Assembly (NCBI RefSeq): GCF_000026185.1
Contig: NC_010694.1
Coordinates: 1,550,001 to 1,614,000 of the forward strand
DNA from: Erwinia tasmaniensis Et1/99
Lineage (GTDB): Bacteria; Pseudomonadota; Gammaproteobacteria; Enterobacterales; Enterobacteriaceae
DNA length: 64,000 bases
Direction of reading: 5' to 3'
The notes under the pieces were generated by a model. The model was not told where the DNA came from. It did no database searches and saw only the letters and a program-made list of their open reading frames with translations. Positions 7,711 through 16,672 of the stretch are shown here, piece after piece. Position numbers and translations under genes: made by a program. Numbering within the stretch: position 1 is the stretch's first letter; each line of letters begins with the position of its first letter.

Positions 7711-8934
7711 ATGAATAAACTCTCCAGAAGGCGTTTTATGGCATTCGCAGCGGGTGGAACGGTGGCGCTGGCTGCCGGTCAGGTTTACGCACATGACAAC
7801 AGCATAAAATCTTATCCGGCCAGTAGCGCATCTGGCGGCCGGGACCCCGGCCCGCACGATCCCATCCGGGAGGCGGAAAACCCGGATATCCTCAACCCGC
7901 CGACAACCGATAGCGGCACACTGCCCAATCTGCGTTTTTCATTCAGCGATGCGCACGTGCGTAAAAGCAGCGGCGGCTGGACGCGGCAGGTTACCCAGCG
8001 CGAACTGGGCGTATCAACCACCCTCGCCGGGGTCGATATGCGCCTTAATGCGGGCGGCATCAGGGAGCTGCACTGGCATAAAGAGGGGGAGTGGGCCTAT
8101 ATGACCTGGGGTAACGCGCGCGTCACCGCCTTCGATACGGACGGAGGCTGGTTTGTCGACGATATTGGCGTTGGCGATTTGTGGTATTTTCCGCCGGGTA
8201 TACCGCACTCCATACAGGGTATTGGCGCGGACGGCTGTCAGTTTTTGCTGGCGTTTGATGACGGGAGTTTTGATGAAGACAGCACCTTTTTACTTTCCGA
8301 CTGGTTCAAACATATTCCGGCGGATATTCTGGCCAAAAATTTTCAGGTGCCCGTATCGACATTCTCCCATCTTCCTTCCCCTGCTGATGAATATATCTTC
8401 GCGGGTAAGGTGCCGGGCAGCCTGGCGGGCGACAGCATCAAAGGCGCGGCCAAATCAACGATCGCCTTTACCCACCGCATGCTGGCGCAGGAGCCCATCA
8501 GAGCGCCCGGCGGAACGGTGCGTATCACCGACTCATCCAATTTTCCGATAGCAAAAACCATTGCTGCGGCGTTGGTGGAAATCGAGCCGGGCGGAATACG
8601 CGAATTACACTGGCATCCTAACAATGATGAATGGCAATACTATCTGGAAGGGGAGGGACGCATGGGCGTTTTTGCCTCGTCAGGGCAGGCGAGAACCTTT
8701 AACTATCGGGCGGGGGACGTGGGTTACGTACCTTTTGCGATGGGGCATTACGTTGAAAATACCGGCAGTACTCCTCTACGCTTTTTGGAGCTGTTTAAAA
8801 GTGACTACTATGCCGATATTTCCCTTAACCAGTGGCTTGCAAGCACGCCGCCTGAACTGGTAAGGCAACATTTGAATCTGGATGACGCTTTTATGAGCGC
8901 CCTCTCTTTGAAAAAAAATCCGTTGCTGAAATGA
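7711..8934 (+). CDS. Tat-exported bicupin oxalate decarboxylase (OxdC family)
   Basis: A 407-aa bicupin predicted to convert oxalate to formate and CO2 with manganese. Residues 1-28 form a twin-arginine signal (SRRRFMAFAAGG ... AYAH-type cleavage), so it should act in the periplasm. Cupin 1 has HWHKEGE (His121, His123, Glu127) and His166; cupin 2 has HWHPNNDE (His300, His302, Glu307) and His346. The active-site lid that is SENST in Bacillus OxdC reads DEDST (188-192); the proton-donor Glu is kept at 189, favouring decarboxylase over oxidase. Glu360 in FLELFKSD is also kept. Start: ATG 7711 with TAAGGA upstream; GTG 7708 also possible. It would help detoxify plant or fungal oxalate. Confidence 0.9.
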   Translation: MNKLSRRRFMAFAAGGTVALAAGQVYAHDNSIKSYPASSASGGRDPGPHDPIREAENPDILNPPTTDSGTLPNLRFSFSDAHVRKSSGGWTRQVTQRELGVSTTLAGVDMRLNAGGIRELHWHKEGEWAYMTWGNARVTAFDTDGGWFVDDIGVGDLWYFPPGIPHSIQGIGADGCQFLLAFDDGSFDEDSTFLLSDWFKHIPADILAKNFQVPVSTFSHLPSPADEYIFAGKVPGSLAGDSIKGAAKSTIAFTHRMLAQEPIRAPGGTVRITDSSNFPIAKTIAAALVEIEPGGIRELHWHPNNDEWQYYLEGEGRMGVFASSGQARTFNYRAGDVGYVPFAMGHYVENTGSTPLRFLELFKSDYYADISLNQWLASTPPELVRQHLNLDDAFMSALSLKKNPLLK

Positions 8935-8940
8935 TCTTAA

Positions 8941-8961
8941 ATGGCCAGTCGGACTGGCCAT
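8941..8961 (+). terminator. Terminator after oxalate decarboxylase gene
   Basis: A palindrome, ATGGCCAGTC-g-GACTGGCCAT in overlapping form, just after the stop codon and followed by TCTTTAT. It could act for both converging genes. Confidence 0.7.
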
Positions 8962-8992
8962 CTTTATCGGTCATCGGCCGTAGGTTACCCTG

Positions 8993-9652
8993 TTAGTCGA
9001 TGTTGCGCTTAACTTCACCATCTTTCATGATGAAGGTCAGCTTGCCGTCCCAGAATTCAGCAATAAAAACGTCATCGCGTTTAACGGCAATTTTCTTCAG
9101 CCTGGCGTCCAGCCACTCCTCGTCCTTTTCGATGCCGTTGAGTTCAGAAAATCTTGGCGTTCCGTCTTTCATTAAAATGACCGAGGGCATTTTTCCCCCT
9201 TCGCAGACCACGGAAAGTGAGCCGCTTGGCTCTATCTGCGCATAGCGGATCTCCTGGAAGGAGTGAACCCCCTGAGAATGTAATTGAGAGGCTACGTTCA
9301 ATATATCTATTTTGTTTTTTCTTTTAAGGATGTTGTCCATCAAAAACTTTCCGTTTTTGATAATCGGGATCGGTTCGCCGATGGTAAAGGATCGGAAAAA
9401 CCAAATATGTTTGCTGATCCAGTTCAACAGGGATATCAGCGTGACGCCCATCAGTAGCACCAGAATATACTGATGCATAGGAATGGCATCGCTGTAGATC
9501 ACACCGCCAATAATGCCGCCAAGCACGAAGTTGCCGATAAAATCAACGGGCGTCATTTGAGAGAGTTGAGTTTTGCCGGAAAAGTTAAGGTGAGAAATAA
9601 CCACCACGAAGCCGATAATAAATTTGAGCAGAACAATCGCATAGTAGATCAT
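8993..9652 (-). CDS. YetF/DUF421 family membrane protein
   Basis: A 219-aa inner-membrane protein. The first ~90 residues hold about three hydrophobic segments. They are followed by the conserved cytoplasmic DUF421 region with GEPIPIIKNGK, ILKRKNKIDILNVASQLHSQG and RYAQIEPSGSLSVV, the signature of YcaP/YetF proteins. The start at 9652 has AAGGA 6 nt upstream; a TTG 15 nt further up lacks spacing. The biochemical role of this family is not established. It is convergent with the oxalate decarboxylase gene and shares the hairpin between them. Confidence 0.85.
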   Translation of the reverse strand: MIYYAIVLLKFIIGFVVVISHLNFSGKTQLSQMTPVDFIGNFVLGGIIGGVIYSDAIPMHQYILVLLMGVTLISLLNWISKHIWFFRSFTIGEPIPIIKNGKFLMDNILKRKNKIDILNVASQLHSQGVHSFQEIRYAQIEPSGSLSVVCEGGKMPSVILMKDGTPRFSELNGIEKDEEWLDARLKKIAVKRDDVFIAEFWDGKLTFIMKDGEVKRNID

Positions 9653-9828
9653 ATTTTGTCCTTGCAAGAAAAAAGGGGCATGCAGCCCCTTTAAATGGCG
9701 ATTGAGTCGATGATGGCAGCTGGCAGGCTGCCAAAAGTAAGTCCACTACAGTTGACCAACCCCGATGAGCGCCGGGAAGAGCCAGGATAGAAAATTCGCT
9801 CACGGCCCTTATCGGTCAGCATCCACCC

Positions 9829-10320
9829 TTATTGTTGTTGTGACTGGTCAGCCTGTGGCTGGGCGTCAGCCTGTTTTGGCTGAATACTGTCTTTAATCTC
9901 TTTTGCCTTGCCGGCTGCATCTGAAGCCAGAGTATTCGCTCCGGCAATAGCATTGTCCTTAATCTGACCTGCCTGCTGCACAATCTGATCGCTCTTCTGT
10001 TTTGCATCGGCCTTGATGGCTTCGGCTTTACTTTTAGCTTCGTCTGACAGAGAGGCAGCCTGTTTATCTGCTTCAGCCTTAATCTCTTTAGCCTTATCAG
10101 TTAACTGCTGAGCCTGGGTAGAGGCTTCCTGCTTAATGGCGTCAATGTGCTTGTCAGCCTCTTTTTCAACGGCGCTGGCTTTATCGGCGGCAGCATCTTT
10201 AATCTGAGAGGCGTTGTCTTTCGCCTTATCAAGATTAGCATCCACCTTTGACGCATCGTCACAGCCTGCAATCAGTAGACAGATAGCGGAGGCAAGTAGG
10301 GTTTTATTCCATAATTTCAT
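9829..10320 (-). CDS. Coiled-coil, LEA-like lipoprotein
   Basis: A 163-aa protein with signal peptide and lipobox LIAGC (Cys20), hence a predicted lipoprotein. From residue 25 on it is almost entirely Ala/Lys/Asp/Glu/Gln in heptad-like repeats (KAKEIKAEADKQA, DEAKSKAEAIKADAKQ), resembling late-embryogenesis-abundant or apolipoprotein-like helices. The tail is Gln-rich. Repeated KDNAS/KDAAADKAS units suggest growth by internal duplication. It stands alone, followed by a ~175-bp gap before the YetF-like gene. A role in envelope stress or desiccation would be a guess. Confidence 0.8.
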   Translation of the reverse strand: MKLWNKTLLASAICLLIAGCDDASKVDANLDKAKDNASQIKDAAADKASAVEKEADKHIDAIKQEASTQAQQLTDKAKEIKAEADKQAASLSDEAKSKAEAIKADAKQKSDQIVQQAGQIKDNAIAGANTLASDAAGKAKEIKDSIQPKQADAQPQADQSQQQ

Positions 10321-10637
10321 GCACTTTCCTTTTTAATTTCATCATATTAAACATAAATTAATCTGGTACAGAATGACTTAAGGCCAATGATCCAGAGGAT
10401 GTGGTAACAAATGCCATCAAAAAGTCGCTATTCTGTATTGGTGAGATTTATCCTATTGTCATGAATATAGTAAATTATTTCCGGGCGTCAAGTCATTTTG
10501 CCCGTCATAAGTGGCCGGGGTAACAGGCTTTGAACACCACTCGGCGATTGCAGAGATCGTCGAGTGGGTTGTCAGTTTGTGTGTTCTACTATGGGTAGAG
10601 AAACTCGCCTACTTGATATCATGATGAGGTCGCCCGA
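10321..10637. other. Intergenic region between divergent genes
   Basis: About 317 bp lacking a gene. It should contain promoters for the lipoprotein (minus) and the DUF1348 protein (plus). No clear operator recognised. Confidence 0.35.
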
Positions 10638-11105
10638 ATGAATACACGCCCCCCTTTACCGCCTTTCACACGTGAAAGCGCCATTGAAAAAGTCAGGCTG
10701 GCTGAAGATGGTTGGAATAGTCGTAATCCTGCTAACGTCGCGCTGGCCTATTCAGCGGATACTCAATGGCGTAACCGAACGGAATTCGTGACTAACCGGG
10801 ATGAAGCCCAGGCTTTTCTGGAACGGAAATGGAAAAAAGAACGGGATTATCGCCTTATTAAGGAACTTTGGGCATTTACAGAAAACCGAATTTCCGTGCG
10901 TTACGCGTATGAATGGCATGATGACTGCGGAAATTGGTATCGTACTTACGGCAATGAAAACTGGGAGTTCGGTGAGGACGGGCTGATGGATCGCCGTTTC
11001 GCCTGTTTGAATGATATGCCTATCGATGAGTCAGAGCGGCTGTTCCTCTGGCCGCTGGGGAGACGTCCTGACGATCACCCGACGCTTAGCGACCTTGGGC
11101 TTTAG
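10638..11105 (+). CDS. DUF1348 (NTF2-like) family protein
   Basis: A 155-aa soluble protein of the SnoaL/NTF2-like fold, DUF1348 family. Features seen are [20 protein letters not shown], the [11 protein letters not shown] segment, [19 protein letters not shown] and the conserved [19 protein letters not shown] / DGLMDRR region. The family is widespread but uncharacterised. ATG at 10638 follows GAGG-like bases. It lies about 115 bp beyond the 3' end of the second tRNA-Asn. Confidence 0.85.
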   Translation: MNTRPPLPPFTRESAIEKVRLAEDGWNSRNPANVALAYSADTQWRNRTEFVTNRDEAQAFLERKWKKERDYRLIKELWAFTENRISVRYAYEWHDDCGNWYRTYGNENWEFGEDGLMDRRFACLNDMPIDESERLFLWPLGRRPDDHPTLSDLGL

Positions 11106-11180
11106 GATTTAACGGCGTCTGCGAGTCACTTTTATCGGGCGTGTGTTGGCGTTAGAGGAAATAGCCCATCGATAAAAAAC

Positions 11181-11214
11181 AAAAAACCAGACGCCGTGAG
11201 GCATCTGGTTTTTT
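11181..11214 (-). terminator. tRNA-Asn terminator, copy 2
   Basis: Same AACCAGATGCC / GGCGTCTGGTT stem as at the other copies, flanked by A and T runs on both sides, so it could also stop plus-strand transcription from the DUF1348 gene. Confidence 0.85.
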
Positions 11215-11219
11215 TAATT

Positions 11220-11295
11220 TGGCTCCTCTGACTGGACTCGAACCAGTGACATACGGATTAACAGTCCGCCGTTCTACCGACTGAACTACAGAGGA
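11220..11295 (-). tRNA. tRNA-Asn (anticodon GTT), copy 2
   Basis: Identical over 76 nt, CCA included, to the copy at 1799-1874, with the same GTT anticodon loop. Separate promoter and terminator. Confidence 0.97.
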
Positions 11296-11313
11296 ATCGT
11301 GTGAACGGGGCGC

Positions 11314-11342
11314 ATACTAACGGTGTGGCGTATCAATGTCAA
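11314..11342 (-). promoter_or_regulatory. Promoter of tRNA-Asn copy 2
   Basis: Minus strand TTGACA, 17 bp, TAGTAT, followed by a GCGCCCCG discriminator. Confidence 0.85.
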
Positions 11343-11794
11343 AGTACTATTTATAACACAGGGTGCGTTTGCTGATAAAAGCAGCACCCCCGCATTGCGA
11401 TGTGAAAAAACCCCCTTCATCCCTGCGCCAGATCCCACTTCGTCGCGTTTTCGTCGCCGATGTTAGATGTGCGTCAAATTTTTGTTACCTGCCTGTATTA
11501 AAATATTAGTTTCAGTGATTTTATATTAATAGTTTCAGTTGTCCTTATTTTGAAATAAAAATATCAATCATTTGAGGTGCCTGAATTTTCAGCGGTTTTA
11601 TACGGACGAATTTATACAACATATTGTTTAAAAATTTTTTGTACGCTATCGATAGGTGAGATCTCCGTCGGTAAAAATCACACTTATCTTCCATTAACCT
11701 TTGTTTTCCGCAGACGGCGTCCAGTGAATATAGAAGAAAGTTTTCATTCGTTGTTTCACCCCCCTGCGGACACCAGGATAAAAAGGGCATTGCC
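11343..11794. other. Upstream region of sugar ABC operon
   Basis: About 450 bp, AT-rich in the middle. Two direct copies of TAGTTTCAGT (11507-11516 and 11530-11539, 23 bp apart) may be regulator sites for the operon starting at 11795. No gene seen; a minus-strand open frame here overlaps the ABC gene and is not credible. Confidence 0.4.
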
Positions 11795-12718
11795 ATGACG
11801 ATCAAAAATACCATTTTAGCGTCGCTGTTAGTCTGTATGTTGCCCGCGACCAGCTTTGCCAGGGAGCTGCAGTTTGGCGTCTCGATGGCGCTGTTTGATG
11901 ACAACTTTCTGACTATTGTGCGTAACGCTATCTCGCAGGAGATGAAAACAGAGCAGATAAAAGGACAGATTGAAGATGCCAAAGGTGATGTTGCGCAACA
12001 GTTGCAGCAGGTGCAGAACTTTATCGGCCAGGACGTTGACGCCATCATTATCAACCCGGTGGATACTAACGCGGTCAAACCCATCGTTGACCTGGCGGCT
12101 AAAGCCGGCATCCCTCTGGTGTTTGTCAATCGAAAGCCTGCCATTCAGCTGGCTGAAAAAATGGCCTTCGTCGGCTCTGACTCCGAACAGGCCGGGCGTC
12201 TGCAGATGGAGGCGTTAGCTAAGCGCATGGATTTTAAGGGGAATGTGGCAATTTTACTGGGCGACCTGGCAAATGAATCAACGCGCGAGCGCACTAAAGG
12301 CGTGAAAGAGGTGGTGGCGAAATATCCTGGCCTGAAGGTGGTGCAGGAGCAGACGGCAAAATTCACCCGTAATGATGCGGTCGACGTGGTGAGTAACTGG
12401 ATGACGGCGGGAGATGATATTCAGGCCATCGCCTCAAACAATGATGAAATGGCTATCGGCGCTTTGCAGGCGCTGGGTAAAAACGCCGATGGTATCCTGG
12501 TCGCCGGGGTTGACGGTACGCCCGATGCGCTGCAAATGATTAAAAACGGCAAGATGGTGGCCAGCGTCTTCCAGGATGCAAAAGGTCAGGGTGCCGGTGC
12601 CGTTCGCACTGCGGCTAAGCTGGTAAAGGGTGAGACGGTACAGCAAATTATCAACATTCCGTTCAGGCTGATCGCTGCGGATAATTACGCCTCATTTACC
12701 GGTCAGAATCTGAAATGA
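11795..12718 (+). CDS. Sugar ABC transporter periplasmic binding protein (RbsB-like)
   Basis: A 307-aa periplasmic receptor with a signal peptide (residues 1-22, ending TSFA-RE) and a Peripla_BP_4 fold: FGVSMALFDDNFLTIV, DAIIINPVDTNAVKPIVDLA, GIPLVFVNR and AGVDGTPDALQMIKNG. It should capture a pentose, hexose or inositol. First gene of a three-gene operon (binding protein, double ATPase, permease). The ligand cannot be read from sequence; ribose or myo-inositol importers are the closest type. Confidence 0.9.
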   Translation: MTIKNTILASLLVCMLPATSFARELQFGVSMALFDDNFLTIVRNAISQEMKTEQIKGQIEDAKGDVAQQLQQVQNFIGQDVDAIIINPVDTNAVKPIVDLAAKAGIPLVFVNRKPAIQLAEKMAFVGSDSEQAGRLQMEALAKRMDFKGNVAILLGDLANESTRERTKGVKEVVAKYPGLKVVQEQTAKFTRNDAVDVVSNWMTAGDDIQAIASNNDEMAIGALQALGKNADGILVAGVDGTPDALQMIKNGKMVASVFQDAKGQGAGAVRTAAKLVKGETVQQIINIPFRLIAADNYASFTGQNLK

Positions 12719-12751
12719 TGGCTCCCGCGCTCGGGCTAAGGGGATGTTGGT

Positions 12752-14236
12752 ATGGTCACATATGCGCTTGAGGCAGAAGGTATCAGCAAATTTTTTCCAG
12801 GCGTCAAGGCGTTAAGTCACGTTTCCCTGTGTATTAAGCCGGGAACGGTGCATGCCCTGATGGGGGAAAATGGCGCGGGTAAATCTACTTTAATGAAGTG
12901 TCTGATCGGGATTTACCGTCCGGATGAGGGGCAGATCCGCATTAAGGGGCAGCGGGTACAGTTTACCGATACGCTGGATGCGCTGCGTGCGGGAATCTCC
13001 ATGATCCATCAAGAGCTTAACCTGGTCCCGCAGATGACGGTGGCGGAAAATATCTGGCTGGGTCGCGAGCCGACGAAATTCGGCTTCGTCGACCATACCC
13101 GCCTCAATCGTTTAACCGAAGAGCTGCTGGTGAAGCTCAATATTGCTCTGCGTGCGGACCAGACGGTGGGTTCACTCAGTATTGCCGCGCAACAGATGGT
13201 GGAGATAGCCAAAGCGGTTTCATGGAATGCCGATATTGTCATTATGGATGAACCGACCTCGGCATTAACGGAAGCTGAAGTGGCGCATCTTTTCACCATT
13301 ATTCGCAATCTGCGTGAGCAGGGTAAAGCCATCATCTATATCAGTCACAAGATGGACGAAGTTTTTGCCATTACCGATGAGGTCAGCGTATTTCGTGACG
13401 GGCGTTGGGTCGGCAGCGACGTGACGGCCAACTACACGCGTCAGTCGCTGATTACGCAAATGGTGGGGCGCGAGCTGACCCAGCTGTTTCCAAAAGTGCA
13501 CAGCACGATTGGCGAAGATGTTCTGACGGTGCGCAATCTGACGCGCGGCGGAGTCTTTGAAGATATCAGCTTCAGCGTACGCCGGGGGGAGATCCTCGGG
13601 GTCGCGGGGCTGGTGGGGGCAGGGCGCAGTGAAGTGATGGAATGCCTGTTTGGCCTCACTCAGAGGGACAGCGGGCAGGTGCTGATCGACGGGGTGCCGA
13701 CAACCCTTGATTCACCGGCCAGCGCCATTGATAAGGGGCTGGCGTTTCTGACCGAAGATCGTAAAAAGTCGGGCCTCTTTCTGGTGCTGTCGGTCATGGA
13801 GAACATGAGCATCGTCAAGATGACCCACTACAGCGCGAAAGGCGGTTTCGTCAACCAGCGTCATATGGCGAAAGATTGCCTGGAACAGATACAGCGGCTG
13901 AATATCAAGACCCCCACCATGGATCAGATCATTAATAACCTCAGCGGCGGTAATCAGCAGAAGGTATTGATTGCCCGCTGGCTGTTGGCACAACCCAAAA
14001 TTCTTATCCTGGATGAACCCACCCGGGGTATCGACGTTGGGGCGAAAGCGGAGATCTACCGGCTGATCGGTGAACTGGCGAGCCGTGGCGTCGCCATTAT
14101 TATGGTCTCCTCTGAGCTGCCCGAAATTATTGGTATGAGCGACCGCGTGATGGTGATGCACGGCGGGCGTATTACCGGCATCCTCAATAAAGAGGATGCT
14201 GACCAGGAAACCATTTTGTCGCTAGCGTCCGAATAG
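12752..14236 (+). CDS. Sugar ABC transporter ATP-binding protein (RbsA-like)
   Basis: A 494-aa tandem ATPase of the ribose/xylose/inositol importer class. Domain 1 has Walker A GENGAGKST (about 37-45) and Walker B DIVIMDEPTSAL. Domain 2 has the degenerate Walker A GLVGAGRSE, the signature LSGGNQQKVLIARWL and Walker B ILILDEPTRGIDVG. A degenerate second Walker A is normal for this subfamily. It begins 33 bp after the binding protein gene. Confidence 0.93.
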   Translation: MVTYALEAEGISKFFPGVKALSHVSLCIKPGTVHALMGENGAGKSTLMKCLIGIYRPDEGQIRIKGQRVQFTDTLDALRAGISMIHQELNLVPQMTVAENIWLGREPTKFGFVDHTRLNRLTEELLVKLNIALRADQTVGSLSIAAQQMVEIAKAVSWNADIVIMDEPTSALTEAEVAHLFTIIRNLREQGKAIIYISHKMDEVFAITDEVSVFRDGRWVGSDVTANYTRQSLITQMVGRELTQLFPKVHSTIGEDVLTVRNLTRGGVFEDISFSVRRGEILGVAGLVGAGRSEVMECLFGLTQRDSGQVLIDGVPTTLDSPASAIDKGLAFLTEDRKKSGLFLVLSVMENMSIVKMTHYSAKGGFVNQRHMAKDCLEQIQRLNIKTPTMDQIINNLSGGNQQKVLIARWLLAQPKILILDEPTRGIDVGAKAEIYRLIGELASRGVAIIMVSSELPEIIGMSDRVMVMHGGRITGILNKEDADQETILSLASE

Positions 14237-14254
14237 CAAGCTGGGGTAAACACA

Positions 14255-15286
14255 ATGAATAATGTGAAAATGACCGGGCAATACACTGACGGGGCCACTT
14301 CATGGTTTGGTACGCTCAAAAGCAAGCTGCCGAAAGATATCGGTATCTTTTTGGTGATGGTGAGCATTGCGTTGGTTTTTGAAGCCTTCGGCTGGTATGT
14401 GCGCAACCAATCATTTCTGATGAACCCCAACCGGCTGGTGCTGATTGTGCTACAGGTCTCAATCATCGGGATTATCGCGGTCGGCGTGACGCAGGTGATT
14501 ATTACCAGCGGAATCGATCTCTCTTCCGGTTCGGTGATTGCCTTAGCGGCGGTGGTCGCTGCCAGCCTGGCCCAGACGTCGGAAAGCCTTTCTCCCATGT
14601 TTCCTTCGCTGGTCAATATGCCGGCGGTGCTGCCGATGGGTGCCGGTATCGGAGTTGGACTGATATGCGGCATTGTTAACGGCGTGCTGATCACCAAAAC
14701 GGGCATTCCCCCTTTTATCGCCACGCTGGGCATGATGGTCTCTGCCCGCGGGCTGGCGCAGTATTACACCCAGGGCAACCCCGTCAGCTTCCTGTCCGAT
14801 GGTTTTACCGCCGTTGGCCAGGGCGCGATGCCGGTGGTTATTTTCCTGGCGGTGGCGATTGTCTTTCATATTGCACTGAAGCACACCCGCTATGGTAAAT
14901 ACGTCTACGCCATCGGCGGCAACATGCTGTCGGCGAAGGTCTCCGGGATCGGCGTGAATAAATATCTGGTGATCGTCTACACCGTTGCGGGGGGGCTGTC
15001 CGGGCTGGCGGGCGTGGTGCTGGCGGCACGCGTCAGCAGCGGTCAGTCAAGCATGGCGCTGGCCTACGAACTGGATGCGATCGCCGCTGCGGTGATCGGC
15101 GGCAGCAGTTTGATGGGGGGCGTGGGGCGGATTACCGGCACGCTGATTGGTGCGATAATTCTCGGGCTGATTAAAAGTGGTTTTACCTTCGTCGGGGTCG
15201 ATGCCTATATGCAGGATATTATCAAAGGCATGATTATCGTTGCGGCGGTCTCCATCGATATGTATCGCAACCGCAAGAAGCGTTAG
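14255..15286 (+). CDS. Sugar ABC transporter permease (RbsC-like)
   Basis: A 343-aa inner-membrane permease of the BPD_transp_2 family with about 8-10 hydrophobic segments. The conserved ITSGIDLSSGSVIALAAVVA segment, TKTGIPPFIATLGMM, YAIGGNMLSAKVSGI and AVIGGSSLMGGVGRITGTL are diagnostic of ribose/inositol-type permeases. It starts 18 bp downstream of the ATPase gene and closes the operon. A catabolic gene is missing from the operon, so the substrate is unknown. Confidence 0.92.
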   Translation: MNNVKMTGQYTDGATSWFGTLKSKLPKDIGIFLVMVSIALVFEAFGWYVRNQSFLMNPNRLVLIVLQVSIIGIIAVGVTQVIITSGIDLSSGSVIALAAVVAASLAQTSESLSPMFPSLVNMPAVLPMGAGIGVGLICGIVNGVLITKTGIPPFIATLGMMVSARGLAQYYTQGNPVSFLSDGFTAVGQGAMPVVIFLAVAIVFHIALKHTRYGKYVYAIGGNMLSAKVSGIGVNKYLVIVYTVAGGLSGLAGVVLAARVSSGQSSMALAYELDAIAAAVIGGSSLMGGVGRITGTLIGAIILGLIKSGFTFVGVDAYMQDIIKGMIIVAAVSIDMYRNRKKR

Positions 15287-15378
15287 CCCGTCTGGCCACA
15301 CCGTACGGGACATTGTTAAGGATTGGCAATGACACTGGCGCACCTCGCGCGCCAGCCTGCACGGTGGGATCGCATGCC

Positions 15379-15395
15379 TGCACCAGCAATGAGCA
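15379..15395. promoter_or_regulatory. Candidate NtrC site upstream of nac
   Basis: TGCACC-AGCAA-TGAGCA resembles the NtrC palindrome TGCACC-N5-GGTGCA (perfect left half, 4 of 6 right). About 130 bp upstream of the sigma54 promoter, a plausible enhancer position. Confidence 0.4.
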
Positions 15396-15513
15396 ACGTT
15401 TTCAACGCCGTATTGCCCCTGTCTAATGGCGACAATCCGCAGCGCATTAGATTCGTTTATTTCTCCGTCTGTTAGTAGGGATATTTTAATGTTGATGCGC
15501 GCGAGTCATCTTC

Positions 15514-15530
15514 TGGCATATCCCTTGCAT
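15514..15530 (+). promoter_or_regulatory. Sigma54 promoter of nac
   Basis: TGGCATATCCCTTGCAT: GG-N10-GC with both boxes near consensus. Klebsiella and E. coli nac are transcribed from a sigma54 promoter under NtrC, so the element is expected. Start point would be near 15540. Confidence 0.88.
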
Positions 15531-15607
15531 TTACCCGTGAGTCAGAATGAAAACTTATTATAAATCGCCAGCACCAACGGCATTCAGGGATGCGTAACGG
15601 AGGCATA

Positions 15608-16525
15608 ATGAATTTAAGACGACTGAAGTATTTCGTGACTATCGTCGACACCGGCAGCCTGACCCAGGCGGCAGAAGTTCTGCATATAGCACAACCCGCA
15701 CTCAGTCAGCAGGTGGCTACGCTGGAAAACGAGCTTGATCAGCAGCTGCTTATCCGCACCAAGCGCGGCGTTACGCCAACCGAAGCGGGCAAGATCCTCT
15801 ATTCGCACGCACGGACCATTCTACGCCAGTGCGAGCAGGCCCAGACGGCGGTGATCAATGCCGGGCAGGCGATGACCGGGAAGGTATCGATTGGTTTCGC
15901 ACCGGGGCCGGCGGCATCATCGCTGACCATGCCGCTGCTGCAAACCGTACGCGAGCAGTTCCCGGACGTGCTGGTTTATCTGCATGAGAACAGCGGTGCT
16001 TCATTAAACGAAAAAGTGATAGATGGGCAGCTTGATATGGCGGTGCTTTACGATCGTGCGCCAGCGGCTGGCATCACCAGCCTTCCGCTGATGAAGGAAG
16101 AGCTCTGGCTGGTGGGCACCGGTCTTTGCCCTGGGCAGAGCGTTGATCTTGCCGACGTCGCCAGAACAGGGCTGTTCCTGCCGCGTGAGTACAGCGCTGT
16201 GCGTAAGCGCGTTGATGAAGCCTTCGCGTTACGCCGTCTTAGTGCGCGTATCGTCGGAGAAATTGAATCTGTCGCCACCCTGAGCGCCGCGATTTCTAGC
16301 GGAATGGGCGCTGCCATTCTCCCTGAATCTGCCGCGCGGGCGCTGGTCAGCTCAACGCATGCCTGGATGGTGCGCATCACGAACCCCACGCTGAATTTGC
16401 CGCTCTCGCTAAACTTCTCCGCCAGACAGCCGCTGTCACCTGCTGCCCAGTCGGTAAAAAGTATTCTGTTAGCGTTACTGAATCAGCCAGCGTTAGAAGA
16501 CCGCCCGCTACAGCTGGTGAGTTAA
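15608..16525 (+). CDS. nac: Nitrogen assimilation control LysR-type regulator Nac
   Basis: A 305-aa LysR regulator, the same length as enterobacterial Nac. The N-terminus MNLRRLKYFVTIVDTGSLTQ followed by AAEVLHIAQPALSQQVATLE is nearly the Nac helix-turn-helix sequence. The effector domain keeps SIGFAPGPAASSLTMPLLQ and IGEIESVATLSAAI. Nac couples the sigma54/NtrC response to sigma70 promoters under nitrogen limitation. ATG at 15608 has GGAGG 5 nt upstream (AACGGAGGCATA). It is followed by cbl as in E. coli. Confidence 0.93.
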   Translation: MNLRRLKYFVTIVDTGSLTQAAEVLHIAQPALSQQVATLENELDQQLLIRTKRGVTPTEAGKILYSHARTILRQCEQAQTAVINAGQAMTGKVSIGFAPGPAASSLTMPLLQTVREQFPDVLVYLHENSGASLNEKVIDGQLDMAVLYDRAPAAGITSLPLMKEELWLVGTGLCPGQSVDLADVARTGLFLPREYSAVRKRVDEAFALRRLSARIVGEIESVATLSAAISSGMGAAILPESAARALVSSTHAWMVRITNPTLNLPLSLNFSARQPLSPAAQSVKSILLALLNQPALEDRPLQLVS

Positions 16526-16672
16526 TTTGCCCTTATGCCGGACGCACCAGCGTGCGCCTGGCTTCATGCCTTATCACCAAAAGACATATAAAACCTCTTT
16601 TTATTATTTGTTGCTATCGATTTGCCTCCTTAACATGGAGTCAACCCGCAGCCAACAGATAGAGGAAAGTGC

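Noticed and set aside
11545..12144. 199-codon minus-strand frame upstream of the sugar ABC operon
   Set aside because: It overlaps the first half of a clear binding-protein gene in antisense, has no recognisable domain, and its start has no ribosome site.
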